A model generated the notes under the pieces. It was not told where the DNA came from. It saw nothing but the letters and a program-made list of their open reading frames with translations, and made no database searches. This document shows positions 20,311-33,319 of a DNA stretch of 64,000 nt, piece by piece. Both the position numbers and the translations under genes were made by a program. How positions within the stretch are numbered: the first letter of the stretch is position 1; the number at the start of each line of letters is the position of its first letter. The stretch is from Macquaria australasica (taxonomy: Eukaryota > Chordata > Actinopteri > Centrarchiformes > Percichthyidae), in assembly GCA_005408345.1 (NCBI GenBank), contig SEMN01000179.1:558001-622000 (forward strand). Reading direction: 5' to 3'.

Positions 20311-23300
20311 CATGTGTCTCTTCTAACCCCTTTACCAACAGAAATGGAAAAATGTCAGTTTGTGGTTTTAGAGGGGTTTATGTACTGGAAAATGTCTTGT
20401 CTACAGCTGGGCTTTTTGACTGTGAACAGCACCCTGGAACCTTGATGTCACAGTGAGATTTCTTGGTTTGGTACCATTGTGCCTACAGAACAAGTCCCTA
20501 GGAGAAGTGCTGGCTATTTTGTATGTGAGGCTATTTTGGATTAGGGGCCACATTAGGTATTGCAGATCATTTGATGCCCACTCGCCCAAAAAGCCCTTTT
20601 CCCATACACAATAATTTCAGAGCAAATGTCAGTAAAATGATGAATACGTATTTCTGAGCATCACAAACACCCATAAATGAGTGTTCAGAATTTGATCCAT
20701 TAGGTCTATCAAAATTTGAACAGTCTCAAAGTTTCATTTTGTGCCATTCCTATGTGTGGGGAGCCAGCAGGAAGTCAGCTGGCTCGACCAGAGGAAGTCT
20801 GTAACATGCATGCTCTCAGAGAATGGTCTATGGGCCCAAACACACAGAAGCATGAGGAAGCCTGAAGAACTTTTTTGGCGTTAGCACCCTGTGAGCAGCT
20901 TCCATTTGACTGAGGCGCCATCCTGGAAAACTGTTTCCACTTCTCATATCCATGCTACAGAGACTAAAACCAAAACCTGAACTCACTGACCGTATCTAGA
21001 GACCCATGTTATAGGTGGAGATGGTGAACAGAAATACTGGGCGAAAAGGATAAACTCCTGTTCACTAAGAAATAGTTCCTACATGCACCCCCCCCCCCCA
21101 AAAAAAAAAATTAAACATTTTTACATTAATGTTTGTGTACAGATTAAACAAATGAGAAGTGTGTCCATTTAAAAAAAAAACATTTTAGACAAAGCTAGGC
21201 AATTTGTTTGCCTCTAATTATTATGCCAATCAAAGCTAAACACATTTTGAATGTTTAACTATTCTGTTAAGATCCCACAATATCGAACACACATTGTCTT
21301 CTCTTATCATGGTGCAGGCGCTAAAGCTATCACATTTGATCTAGCTCTTTACAAATAACCATTCTGACTTATAGTCTATCAGTTAACAAAGGATAAAAAC
21401 CCAGTTACAATGGAGAGAGATGGGAAATGTCTGCATGAAGAGAGAGGGACAGAAAGAGAGGAGAGAGGTAGCAGCAAAGGTAACAAAAATGAAAGGAGAA
21501 ACTTTCCAGCAGTCTGCAAAACACAAATGTCAGGGTACAAAACAAGCAGAAAAACAACACACCTCATCACATTCAAAGGCAGAGAGTGAAATGGAGATGG
21601 AAATGGAAAGCGTTCCAGGTGGGAAATATTCCACAACACAGAATTCAGAGCACAAAGACTCACTCGAGCTGAAAACAGAGATGGAGAACAGGCGATCTGT
21701 CAAAGTAAGCAAAAGAGCGGAGGGCCTACAATCCGAACAAGAGAAATGAAACTAAAGAAACCTGAGAAACACCGCATTAAGTACGAGTGATTTCTGGGCG
21801 CTCCAGAGATGATTATGTGAAACACACGCACACCCAGAGTCTGGGTGCCAAAAACAGCAGACTGGATTGAAAAAGTATTGAAGGCAAAGTGTTCCTGCAC
21901 TTACTCTTAAGAAGGCAATATCCACTTCTCTAAAGTATGGCAGCTAGATCAAGAGAGAGGTAGGAGAGGAATGGTACTGTAAACACGGACGTTTGTGGTT
22001 TTGGGGATGTGCGTATGCAGGATTTTGTCTTTTGATATTTATATTAGTTTTGTATTTCCTCTCTGATGGCTGTGGAATTTTAGCAATGTGTTCCTTACAA
22101 ATATGATAGCGCTGATCCTTTAATTCATCTGTGAAGTGGGAATAAAGGGGCCCTATACAAAATCTACACCTGCACTGAAACTGATGTAAAGAATGAAGGG
22201 GCATTTCCTTGACTTGAGGGTTTGACCAGCTCGGTTTAGGTATTTGGAAACTCAGCATCTCAAAAAAATAAATTTAAAAATGTTTACCGTTGCAAACACA
22301 TAATTGGTCTTTATATTAGCTTACTGTCACAGTCACATGGTAGCACATAGCACTGGGGTGTCAGGTTTAGTGCAGAGCAGCCTTTTCTTTGATATATGTT
22401 GATGACAGTAGTTCTGGAAATGAAGAAGTACTAATGAGGCTACTGATGATGAGGAATTCATTTTTGTGCCATTTATGAATCAGATAATGTAAAAGCAGAA
22501 CAGGAGCACAACAATGATGACAAAGCTAGCTCAGACTAGATTTAATGCATTGTGCAGCGTGAAATCAAATGGAACAACTTCTTTTTTTTAAAAGTCAGTT
22601 TGTTTGGCTGCACTGTGAACAAATACATCAGTTCCCCTTCTATTGTATTTCTGACAAAGTAGCTGGCCAAGGAGTCTTTGCTGCCCCTAGAATTCTGGGA
22701 CCTATAGTATTAAACTTGCTGTTACCACCAGTAACCACCAAGCCCCCAGAGTGCGCCAGGCTTTGAAGCCAATTTGACATAGTGGCCAAACCGTGTAATT
22801 ACAATGTCCGGGTCTGTCACATGATGCACACTGGCCCAAAAAGACTTTTCCCACAATCTTACACTGTGAAAGAGATTTCTGTACCTCAGCGGATCTTTTT
22901 TTTTTGTTTTGAGGTACATCAACTTCCCAGTACGAAGACTTTAATAGCCCTTATTTAAATCATTGTCCTAAAAGTTGTAAAATTCACTAATAGCCGAATC
23001 CAGAGTTTTCCTAGGCATTGTCACTGTTGTTCATGTGAGCGAGTCCAAGGCCGAGCGGTTGGAAGGCGGGGTTAAAGGAAGCGCTAGTGTGCTTGTTGTA
23101 TGGGCCGCACAATGTGGAAGCCATGTGGACGATCAGGGTAATTTTATACCCAGAAGTCGAACTTTTTTGGCTTCATGTGGCAATGAGCAATTTTCGTAGG
23201 AATGAACAGGGCCCGCCTCTAATCCAGTTATCTTTATACATCCATGTTAACCACAGGTGCTGTGAAATTAACCAGAACTAAAATCTTAAGGATTACACAT

Positions 23301-24034
23301 TGAATGATGATCTCAATAACAGACAGCTTGGGTGATCATTTTGCAGTTCACTTTTTTTTCTCTCTGGGCGTATGGCTAAAACCTAACCCTAATCAAAGTT
23401 CAAGCTTAATTTAGCCAGATTATCTAAACCACTGCACTGGAATGACCCTTCACTTACTTACTTTTTCTTCAATAAAGGAAGGCTATGTGATGTGAGAGCC
23501 ATAGAGATATGAACCCACACACACACTCACAGTCCATTCAGACCGCAGTCCAAAGTATAACCCACTCAGCCATAACTTTTGGAGTGGCAGCGGTGAGGTG
23601 AGTTGTGACTATAAACCCTGGTCCCATGTCAAAGACAACGTGTGGCAGGCCAAAGTATGATGATGGATGTCTTGCCCACATGAATGGAACTAACCAAGCG
23701 GTTTTACTTTGTAGGTGTTTAATTAGCTGGTTGCATTGTTTTCCAGAGTGACCAAAATTGTAGCCTGGTGGCCTTGACAACACCACTGCCACGAATAAAG
23801 GTTTTACCCTTGTCTCTCCACAGCAGAAGCTACACAGCTTCTCTCTCCCACCAGCCTTCATTTTGAGATTTAAGTGGGTAGAGGGCTTACCTGTTGATTG
23901 TGATTGATGACAGGTTGTGGGTAGAATCATTCTCCTTACTGGCAAATTCTCCCCCTGTTTTCTTACTCTTTGTGTCTTGCATTTTTCTCTCACAGTCTCT
24001 TTCTCTTACTGAAACAAGTGTTAAACACAGAAAA
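20311..24034. other. noncoding DNA with unclassified repeat-like blocks
   Basis: 20580-20605 and 22830-22860 share CCCAAAAAGNCTTTTCCCA, so they may be members of one dispersed family. 23036-23280 (GAGTCCAAGGCCGAGCGGTT, TTTTTTGGCTTCATGTGGCA) also has the look of a fish repeat. A C-run joined to an A-run lies at 21088-21110. The open frames around 21400-21750 are purine-rich and not convincing. Confidence 0.4.
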
Positions 24035-24135
24035 GAACAGAAGTGTCCTGGGGGCTCGCATTGCCCGGCATAATGAGAAAAATTAAAATGAAACAGAGCC
24101 TCATCAAAAATAAATGACAAATATAACCAGCACTT
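24035..24135. promoter_or_regulatory. candidate conserved noncoding element
   Basis: Repeat-free and AT-rich, with CATAATGAGAAAAATTAAAA, then ATAAATGACAAATATAACC. The style fits conserved noncoding DNA; nothing more can be shown here. Confidence 0.18.
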
Positions 24136-27100
24136 GTTCTCCATCTGTAAACACCATTATACCATCAGAATAATACATTTATCTTCATCCTTGTTGGAAT
24201 GGGAGAGGACAGAAGGGCAAAGCAATTTTAATAAAGGGTAGGGTTTAGTTTTGTTTATGTTTAAAAGAGATGGGTTACAACTAAAAAGCAAATTAATTAT
24301 AAAAATATTTTTTATAAGAAATAAAATAACTAGAAGTGTTAATATAATTTAGTTTTATAAATAACTATTAGAATTTAATCGATTGCAGCCATCTCCCCGC
24401 AGCTCTATGGAGCATTTAGCATCTTTCAGCTCATTGTTTTGGTTTTATGACTTGCAACTTGACTGTTTTGTTTTAGTCTCACCGCCTTCATCAACCCTGT
24501 TTCCATCCACAGCAGGCAGCTGTGATGCTCTCCAACAACTTTACGCTACCTGCCCAGCACCAAAATGGCATGCTGACAAAGTTAGCAACTTGCTTAAATA
24601 CCCAGTTATATTTATCAGGAGCTGGTGAAAAATCAAATCAGAGCTAAAGGAGAGTGGCCATTGTACTGCCATTTGTCAGATCACCTGACCTGAGACTGAC
24701 ATGTGTAAAATGCTAAAACGTTAGCCATGTCAACTTTATAAAACCTTAATATGATGTTCAGCTTGTTGTGGAGTTCTGTGTGTCTTGTAGACAAACAGCT
24801 GATTAGCGCTACATTCATGCAATGTCGGCAGAATGGGAAGAGGAGGAAAAACACCCCTTATTCCGACTTGTGTTGATGCATCATTCCAAGGTGGTTAGCC
24901 CTGGTGCTTACCTTGTAGTCACACCAGATAAATTGCCTAAATTAGCCAGTTGTGTTGTGTTACATACAGATACAAACAAACAGTGTATACGGTAGGTTCT
25001 ATAAAATTAGCTGAATTGATTGTATTAGCGTTAACTAAATTAAGAGTTTATTTTGATGTAACTGCCAACTACCAGTTCTTTTCACAAAGTGGGATTTCAT
25101 CTGTGTCCGATATTCCCGCTATCTCCAACTCGGAATTACAAGTCGGAGGCTGCTTGTGATTACGGTTGAAACGATATGATGCGAAGGCGGTATAAAGAAG
25201 AGAACAACAATTTTGTAGTTATACAGATAGGATGTAAGAGGGGAGACAAGTCAGGTTAAAGTGCTAATCAAGTATTTTTATCAGAAATAAACATAACTAT
25301 TTACAAAAGAGCATGAGGTGTGGGAAGTAACTGCATCAGTAGTGAGTGGAATGTATGTACATGCACATTGGTACAGGTGTACATGTGAATGTGAGTGTTC
25401 ACTTGTGTGTAAACCCTTGTCTAGTCATTTATATTAATAATCACCCTCCTCCAGCCCCATCTGATACACCCAGCCTGTGATCTTTATACACTTGCAGTGG
25501 GATTTGAATAAGGTAATGCCAAGCACTCCTGAACTCTCAAACACTGGGAGGTAAAGTCTTGACAGATGTCGACAGAGAGAGTTATTATTGATGAATAGGT
25601 AGTTCAATAAATGCAGGGCATCATCAGCAAGGGAATCATAACGAAGAATAAAAAGAAGTAAACATGAGTGTGTGATCGCATGTTTCAGAGGTAAAGAACG
25701 TGTGATGGTCTCCGTAGACAGAAAGCAAAAGAACGGATTCAAAGTAACCCAAGGCTCTACTCTAAACATATAATCACCCCCAGTAACTCCCAGTGCCACC
25801 AACGTAAATGGTTGACTGTTATTCAGATTATATAGTAAAGGAAGCAGGAAGAAATTAGCATGGACATGAGATTGAATATTAATAGAGACATAAGAGAATA
25901 ACCAGACACACACCCACTTCCATATGCATCCCTTTATAGTCTTAATTCACATGCTCTATCTTAATATAAATTATTTCTGTGCAGTGGGAACTGAGGGATG
26001 TGACTCAACCAGCAATGCCAAAGGCAGTTACAGATGCTGAAATTAGAACAGCTGGATGGCCAGCTGGATGGCCACACACATCACACACAGTGTGTGGGAG
26101 TGGGATATTTTTTACTCTGTGAAGTTAGTGAGATAAAGTTTAAACAACTCTGAACAACCAAGGGTTTGTCGAGCGTGATATTTGACTTGTAAATATTAAT
26201 GCTGCGTTTATGATTTACTCTGTGGATGAATTTAATAAAACTGTGTCATCTGATAAGCCTTGTAACTTCTGAGGCCAAACCGAACCCAACAGTAGGCGTG
26301 CAATTTTCCTATTCCAGGTCAATTGTAATGACTTGCCCATAGGAGGTATATGTGTTTAATGATAAAAAATTAATCAATTTAGGACATCATGTAAGGTCTT
26401 TTCAAACCAAATACTATGAAGGTCTCTGCTCACCTGAACATGTGACAGACCTGTGCATTGGAGGAAAGCACAATTTGAATAAAAGTGAGCTCTGTTCGAT
26501 ATACATAGAAGCTGCCTCAATTATCTAACCAGAGGGACACAAAAATGAGTTCAAGATGCAAATGGCATTTCCAAAATAGATTTTGGGTTATAAGTTGCCT
26601 TTTGCCTTTATTTTCTTCTCCACATAAGTGGTCTGCATAATTTGCTATGGTTAATTGTGGACTTTAAAATCTGATTGCTCATGTGTCTGCCTCGTAAACT
26701 TTATTGGAAAGCCATTTTTGGAGTAACCCTGTCCACATATCTGAGCAGTGGTCTGTAAAATGTTATAACAGATTTGATAAATAAAGAAAAACTATGAAAA
26801 TACGACTCAGGTTGTAAAACAAATGTAACTTTACTTCAGGGACAATCTGTCCAACCACTTGGCCAACCCACAGAACATGACAAATGATAACTCATCATTA
26901 ACTACGTATTTACATGACATTGTTATGAAGGAATATGACTCAGTAGCCAAACTAAATACTTGAAATACTCTGCTATAGCAAATCACCAAATCAAGCATTT
27001 TAAAATATAAAATATGCGATGATCCAAGGGATATGAGTGAGTGATCTCCGTTCAATCCTAGGCAGATAATGATGGGTCGTAGGGGTCTAAGAAAGGAATC

Positions 27101-27495
27101 CAGCAGTTCAACACAAAACCTGGAGCTGAATTTTAAATTGCTGGACAGCCTGAAGATCATTCCTGCCGGCTGCTTGCTGCCCCAGACAGAGAGGGGTTGG
27201 CTGGGGCAATTGGGAGAGAGGATGTTTGAAGAAAGAGAAGTAGTAATGATGAGGAATAAAATAAGTGATTCAGGTCACAAGGAAACAGCATTTGGTGATG
27301 GCGTCTTGCCACCATGATGTGTATTCCAGTTAAAACACTTGATCAAGATGGGGCGTGGAATGATAGAGTTCCAATGTGGGCATGTTGAACTGTAGGAAAC
27401 AGGCAGTGACTCAGTGTTGTCGGTAAAGCTATACCCTGTGAAATTCTCGATGTAATTGTGAACTGTAACATATTTTGAACAATGAACAAGAGAGT
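24136..27495. other. noncoding DNA; unidentified minus-strand open frames
   Basis: The minus-strand open frames at 25434-25913 (159 codons) and 26831-27160 (109 codons) are the longest here. The first is rich in Leu, Ser and Phe. I recognise no domain, catalytic motif or flanking splice signals. They may be remnants of an old element or chance. Confidence 0.4.
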
Positions 27496-27735
27496 GTGTG
27501 CAAACCTCCACCAATTCTCTTGCTGTTACATCTAAAAACACATCCCCACCACTAGAATCTTGTGTTTTAATAGATTTTTCTGACTCTGCAAACAGACCCA
27601 GAGGATTTGGAATCTCCATCTCTGTTAATAAAGTTATGCCTAAAACAAAACAGCAATTATCATTTAATAATGGAAATCCCTGATCCGGATCACTTCCAAA
27701 TTCCAAAACAATTGTTCCATGGCCTGAGGCTTTTC
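27496..27735 (-). repeat. possible fragment of a dispersed fish repeat
   Basis: CAAACCTCCACCAATTC on one side and CTGATCCGGATCACTTCC on the other resemble a widespread fish repeat known for a GGCGGAGGT end and a GATCCGGATCA core. The minus-strand open frame 27275-27745 overlaps it and is probably not a gene. Confidence 0.3.
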
Positions 27736-29571
27736 TGTCCACCAAATTTAATAAAGAATCACTGTAAGTCTTTGAGATATCTTTAGACAGTCAATCCAAC
27801 TAATGAATTTCCTTTGCAAATTTAATAATTTCCAGATAGTGCAATGTAAGTATGGTGTGTTATGAAAAGGAGACAGGGTTTTCAAGGGTGAGCACTAAAA
27901 ATGTCCACCAGTACTGATGTTGCTTTGACAGCTGTAAAGTTTGCATTTATATCCAGAGACCCCTCTAGAGGACAGAATTACTCAGCCTTCTCTGGAAAAA
28001 AGGCAAAGAACTGCTGTGCAATGAACACTACAGACTGGGACCAGAATCAATTAATAGTATAATACTGACTAGACATAAAATTTACTAACTCAAAAATGTC
28101 GGTATTTAGGGTAGCTTTGAGGATGCAGAATTAATCTCATTGCTTCCCTCCTGCTGCTTGTCAGACACGTCCCCACAGTCGTCATTCATCCCACCCGTCT
28201 AAACTTGAAGCTGTGCAGTTACTGAGTGCTGACTCAGTTGGCTGAACAGCATTGATCATCTGAAACCCAATGAGACATAACTTGGTTTAAGATGGTTCTA
28301 TAATAGTGTTCCCGCCAAACATGAAGGCTCACTTTATATCTGTATTTAGGTTGGCACCACATTAGCAAACCACAGCAAATGAAGTTTATAGAGATGAGAC
28401 CTGATGGATAATGCAATGGTAATCTCTTTATGCTTTATCCTTTATTCATAGGCAGTATGTATCAGTGCGCATTACTACTTTAACATCTCAGCATCTCCAA
28501 CTACAAGACCAACAACACTCCACTCCATTACCCCTGCTGGCTGATCCCTGCTGGCTCAATTATTTCCCTACAACACTGTGTTTGATGCATAACTTGCCAG
28601 TCTGCCAGAGGGTAGTGTTTTTGATTGTGTTGGAAATAGCACCAGAGAACTCCCACATTGAATGCATAAGTAAGATCACAGGGACTACTGTTGGTTTTAT
28701 AAAGATGGCAACTCTTATGGCCTCAACTTTGCAGCTTTCAAGCTTCACAGTTATTTTGTGGCAAAGGTGACTCTGAATTCTTAATACAGGTTACTTGAAA
28801 CCAATGTTTGTGCCCATAGATTTTCAAAAACTGCACTAGGTGTGATTTTTGTATATCATCAGTAACCAGGTTCGGCTGTAACATCATCTCTGTTTGGAAA
28901 CTGCCTTTTACCCAAATGGAAATCTGTTATCCTTTTACCGTTTGTACCCCCAAAGAGAAAGAGAGGGTAATCAAAACTTAACAGGTTCTTATTAAAAGGT
29001 CCAAGATTAAAAACAACCATCTATTTACAGACATATTATTAAATAAGTTACTTGTTGAGTGGATTTTGAACTTGGCAGCCACTGGTTTTCATGTTTTCAT
29101 TTCCATACAACATGAAACCTGCTTGAGGTAAGTAATCGGTCACTAGTGTGGTTCTTTATTATTCAATTTTCCATGTTTTTAATGAGATGGATTTATAGAA
29201 TTGCTTGTTTTAATAAATGGTTGCTAAAATTATTCCTGATTTGCATCTGCCTCTTCTTTCGTTTTTGGCTTGGGTAAAGCAGCACAGAAAGGCAAAAAAG
29301 GGCACATGAAGTCATTCTTGAGTGCTGACATTTAAAAGTCTTCCTGGCTTCTGGAACTGCCACAGTGTCAAATATAGCCCAGTTTTAAAATCTACTGCAC
29401 TGTAAGCTGCTCTAAAGTTCAGTTACAGTAAGTGTGAGTTAACATTAATGTGCCAGTCACTTACTTAGTATCGGTATCAGTCTGTTGTTAACAAGTAAAC
29501 ACTGGAAGGAGAGTTAGTGACACATTATGTGATAAAAGCAGTAGCCTCAAGAACCGATTACCTTATGAGGT
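27736..29571. other. noncoding DNA, nothing recognised
   Basis: AT-rich, no convincing exon, RNA gene or repeat. Confidence 0.5.
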
Positions 29572-30260
29572 AGGGGTGAGAGAATCGATACCTCAAGTAT
29601 CGATACTACCAATACTGCTACTACCAAAATATACTAGTCTTGCTGGTATCAGTGCTGCTGGATAAGTCTCACGTTAGATCACATCCTGGGCACATGAACA
29701 CTAAGTAGGCTGCTAATGATGCATGCACTTCATAAATCATGACACATTGCTGTCCTTTACATGCTGGTACATTAGTCGTTTGGCCCTGGCTAATGTACTA
29801 CCAGCTAATAGTAGTACATTAGCCAGGGCCAGAATCACCGATATCCATATCAATATTGATTACTTGGATTACGTGGATTTGAAGCACAGAGCTGTATGGA
29901 GGTATTTTAAATTACAAAGAAAATTAAATAAAAGAAGAGAGAAGAATGGAAAGAATTAATGTTTCAACGCTTGAACATCTCGAGTCTTGCTACATGTTAC
30001 CATCTCCAAAAATGGCTCCCTCATTCGAGCAAGTTGGTGAATTCCTTTTGATTTGGACATGCTGATATTTTATAACTGATATATAGAGCTGTATTGCACA
30101 ACTGATTTATGTTGTTAATTACTTATTTATTGACAAAGTATAATGGCCATTTTAAGCAAAGTGTATATAAATGGCTTCTTAATAGTAGTTATTAAAGAGA
30201 AAAGACATCTGCACTGATTGGTATCACTACTGGCAGATACTTTTGGTATTGGTAATGAGA
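29572..30260. repeat. possible degenerate hAT-like MITE
   Basis: Starts TAGGGGTGAGAGAATCGATA, then CCTCAAGTATCGATACTACC. The region near 30218-30245 has GGTATCACTACTGG and TTTGGTATTGG, roughly an inverted form. Similar ATCGATAC-rich ends occur in fish hAT-type elements. Ends and target duplication are not clear. Confidence 0.3.
29782..29830. repeat. perfect 19-bp hairpin with 11-base loop
   Basis: 29782-29800 (GGCCCTGGCTAATGTACTA) and 29812-29830 are exact reverse complements. The loop is CCAGCTAATAG. The arms are longer and more perfect than anything nearby. Confidence 0.95.
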
Positions 30261-30658
30261 ATGAAAAATTTATATCAGAATCAACTTATTTGTCTGTTGT
30301 GCATCTATAAATAAGACGCACATAGAGCAGTTGAAATAACATCTGAACCTCATTATGTATGGACATTTTCGGCTGATCTGGTCTCTGTTTTCACTGTATG
30401 AAATACAAGCAATGGAATGAGTTAAACATATCCTATTACCTCCCATGGATTAAATTGCTTTCCACAAAGCTGCATGTTTACAGTGATATATAGGGTGGAC
30501 AGCTTTTGGGATTCGACAAACAGCTACATGAACAGAAAAAAAAGCGCCCAAAGATTGAGGGACACAGTGAGCAGAGCTTGTTTCTGAAGTAGATGCATGC
30601 TGCCTCAGATGATTTACATGTGATGCACGTGTGTAGTTCATATATTCGTGCATGTGTA
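30261..30658. other. noncoding DNA, nothing recognised
   Basis: AT-rich spacer between a possible MITE and the Tc1-like element. Confidence 0.5.
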
Positions 30659-31799
30659 TATACACCAATCAGCCATAACATTATGACCACCTACCTAATA
30701 TTGTGTAGGCCCCCCTTTTGCCGCCAAAACAGTCCAGAACCGTCGAGGCATGGACTCCACCAGACCTCTGAAGGTGTTCTGTGGTATCTGGCACCAAGTC
30801 CTGTAAGTTGCGAGGTGGGGCCTCCATGGATCGGACTTGTTTGTCCAGCACATCCCACAGATGCTCGATTGGATTGAGATCTGGGGAATTTGGAGGCCAA
30901 GACACCTTGAACTCATCGTCGTGTTCCTTAAACCATTCCTGAACCATTTTTGCAGTGTGGCAGGGCGCATTATCCTGCTGAAAGAGGCCACTGCCATTAG
31001 GGAATACCGTTTCCATGAAGGGGTGTACATCCACATGAATGGCAGGACCCAACGTTTCCCAGCACAACATTGTCCAAAGTATCACACTGCCTCCGCCGGC
31101 TTGCCTTCTTCCCAGAGTGCATCCTGGTGCCATGTCTTCCCCAGGTAAGCAACGCACACGCACCCAGCCATCCACATGATGTAAAAGAAAACGTGATTCA
31201 TCAGACCAGGCCACCTTCTTCCATTGCTCCGTGGTGCAGTTCTGATGCTCACGTGCCCATTGTAGGCGCTTCGGCGGTGGACAGGGGTCAGCATGGGCAC
31301 CCTGACCGGTCTGCGGCTATGCAACCCCATATGCAACAAACTGCAATGCACTGTGTGTTCTGACACATTTCTATCAGAACCAGCATTAACTTTTTCAGCA
31401 ATTTGAGCTTCAGTAGCTCTTCTGTTGGATCGGACCACACGGGCCAGCCTTCGCTCCCCACGCGCATCAATGAGCCTTGGCCACCCTTGACCCTGTGGCC
31501 AGTTCACCAGTTTTCCTTCCTTGGACCACTTTTGATAGGTACTAACCACTGCAGACCAGGAACACCCCACAAGAGCTGCAGTTTTGGAGATGCTCTGACC
31601 CAGTCGTCTAGCCATCACAATTTGGCCCTTGTCAAAGTTGCTCACATCCTTACGCTTGCCCATTTTTCCTGCTTCCAACACATCAACTTCAAGGACAAAA
31701 TGTTCACTTGCTGCCTAATATATTCCACCCACTGACAGGTGCCATTGCAACGAGATAATCAATGTTCTTCACTTCACCTGTCAGTGGTCATAATGTTAT

Positions 31800-31802
<3 letters not shown>
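30659..31802 (-). mobile_element. Tc1-like DNA transposon, defective
   Basis: The terminal repeat at 30659-30690 reads ACACCAATCAGCCATAACAT, then TATGACCAC. The opposite end at 31782-31802 (CAGTGGTCATAATGTTATGG) is its partner but stops after GGC, about ten bases short of the left end, where an (AT)n run begins. The transposase gene lies between on the minus strand. A TA precedes the left end, as expected for TA-targeted insertion. The length of about 1.15 kb is normal for fish Tc1-like elements with short terminal repeats. Confidence 0.9.
30695..31663 (-). pseudogene. Tc1-like transposase, frameshifted
   Basis: Starts MGKRKDVSNFDKGQIVMARR. The first part (to about 31275) carries the two helix-turn-helix domains that bind the terminal repeats. 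The catalytic domain is in another frame, with AWSDESRF (first Asp), LFQQDNAPCHTA (second Asp) and DLNPIEHLWD (Glu) forming the DDE triad that cuts and joins DNA. The frame changes near 31262-31275, just before QWAREHQN, and again near 30795-30805. The last segment, ending LAAKGGPTQY, is readable in a third frame. The joined length would be about 320 residues, near the family norm of 340. Two frameshifts make it inactive. Confidence 0.9.

Positions 31803-31868
<66 letters not shown>
31803..31868. repeat. compound (AT)n(AC)n microsatellite
   Basis: About 18 AT units, then about 13 AC units, then ATATATAT. It begins exactly where the right Tc1 terminal repeat is cut short. Confidence 0.95.
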
Positions 31869-31872
<4 letters not shown>

Positions 31873-32844
31873 GTACTGTTTGTGTCTATGTCTATGTCTA
31901 TCAAATGTGTGCATGCTATGTGACTGTTCCCATGTGTATTTGCATGGGTATATGACCTAAGTTAGTTTGTGCATATGGATATTATTTGATTATGATCATA
32001 GTATATTGATTTGGGATTGGTTCCAATTATGGATACATTTCCTGGTTGGGTAACAGTACACAGATTAGCTAATTATGTTATGCAGGGTTTGTACAGCTTT
32101 TTAAGAGTAAAATTCAAGTACTTTTCAAGTTCTTTCAAGGTACCTAAACCAAACATTTCCAGATTCTTGGTTTACATGAGTGATTGTGTAGATGATGTTG
32201 AAAATCAAGCATTTTTCAAGCAGTGATTGTTAGGAGGGGAAAGAAACATCCCTCTGTAACACCACTCTACAAATGGGGTTTTAGTAGTTCAACAGATCAA
32301 CTGTTGGCAACTCTTTTCTAAAGAAATAACCGGCTAATCACATCACATCAGTTTCAGGACAATTTGCTTATCCTTATCTTATTGACATTTTAAGCAGATC
32401 GAGTTAATCGTTCTGAATCAGGCCATCCTCTATTTGGAGCAAGTCGCTTGTGAAAAGTAAGGTGTGCAAAGTTAGTAGAACTACACCTGTTATTTTAAAG
32501 TGTCAGATATACTTAATCAGCATGCTACATCTTACTCTGCTCAGTTACTTGCAGATATTTAAAGCTGAACTAAATTAGATTAGATAAGGGATTTGAAAGG
32601 ATTCTCATTTGATAAACTGATTTGATCCTCGATACAGATTTGATGAAATGCTAACGAACCCCAACTGTAGTCTGTGTAGCCGTTTATCTGTATGAGTATG
32701 CCTATGGAGACTGTATGACCAGACGTGAATATGCCTCTACAAGTGACCAAAAGTGGCACTTTCACCCTATCATACACTCTTATACGCTGACATTATTTCC
32801 ATACACAAACAAGTGTGTATGGAGTGTGTTTTGTATACACAAAA
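31869..32844. other. noncoding DNA, nothing recognised
   Basis: AT-rich spacer between the Tc1-like element and the L2 LINE. 32080-32215 looks like a generic fish repeat (CTTTTTAAGAGTAAAATTCA, then AGTACTTTTCAAG), but I cannot classify it. Confidence 0.45.
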
Positions 32845-33124
32845 CAATCTGAAGTGGTGGATCTGACGTGCTGACGTGCTCAGGTGAACGTATTGTCTCA
32901 TTTCCGGTTACCGGTGTTTCTGTGTTACTGATTGCAAAGTTCGCTGCTCCAGCTAAACCCAGTTAATTTTGATATTTTCTTTACTATAGCGGTTAATTAC
33001 CCGCTATACATTTAAGGATACACTAGCTCTGTTTAAGCACTCATATCTGTCTCCTGTTAGCGACTTTCCGCTAATCCCACAGTTGTTTACACGCTAGTTA
33101 GTTGCTACTTTAGCTCAGTTAGCG

Positions 33125-33304
33125 ATGGCGTCTCTCTCTCCTTCTCCTGCTCTCTCTTGCTCGGTGTGTCAGATGTTTAGTTACTCCTCTGCCTCCTTTA
33201 GCGATAATGGTACGTGTAACAAATGTAGTTTATTCACCGCCTTGGAGGCGAGGCTCAGTGAGTTAGAGTCGCGGCTCCGCACCATGGAGAGTGGTCAGCC
33301 GTAG
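33125..33304 (+). CDS. L2 ORF1, N-terminal zinc/coiled-coil part
   Basis: ATG at 33125 opens a 59-codon frame ending in TAG at 33302-33304. It has two Cys pairs, CSVC (residues 12-15) and CNKC (31-34), spaced like a small zinc-binding module. A heptad-like helix, ALEARLSELESRLRTMES (about 39-56), could form a coiled coil. ORF1 proteins of LINEs bind the element RNA and form multimers, which fits both parts. The esterase part continues in the same frame after two TAG codons. The start was chosen because it is the first ATG after the GC-richer 5' UTR and is followed by GCG. Confidence 0.6.
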   Translation: MASLSPSPALSCSVCQMFSYSSASFSDNGTCNKCSLFTALEARLSELESRLRTMESGQP

Positions 33305-33319
33305 CTCAGTCAGCCGTAG

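Noticed and set aside
25434..25913. 159-codon minus-strand open frame as a gene
   Set aside because: No recognised domain, no splice or promoter support, and AT-rich Leu/Ser/Phe-rich composition. Kept only as an unexplained stretch.
27275..27745. 156-codon minus-strand open frame as a gene
   Set aside because: Overlaps a probable dispersed repeat; no motif recognised.
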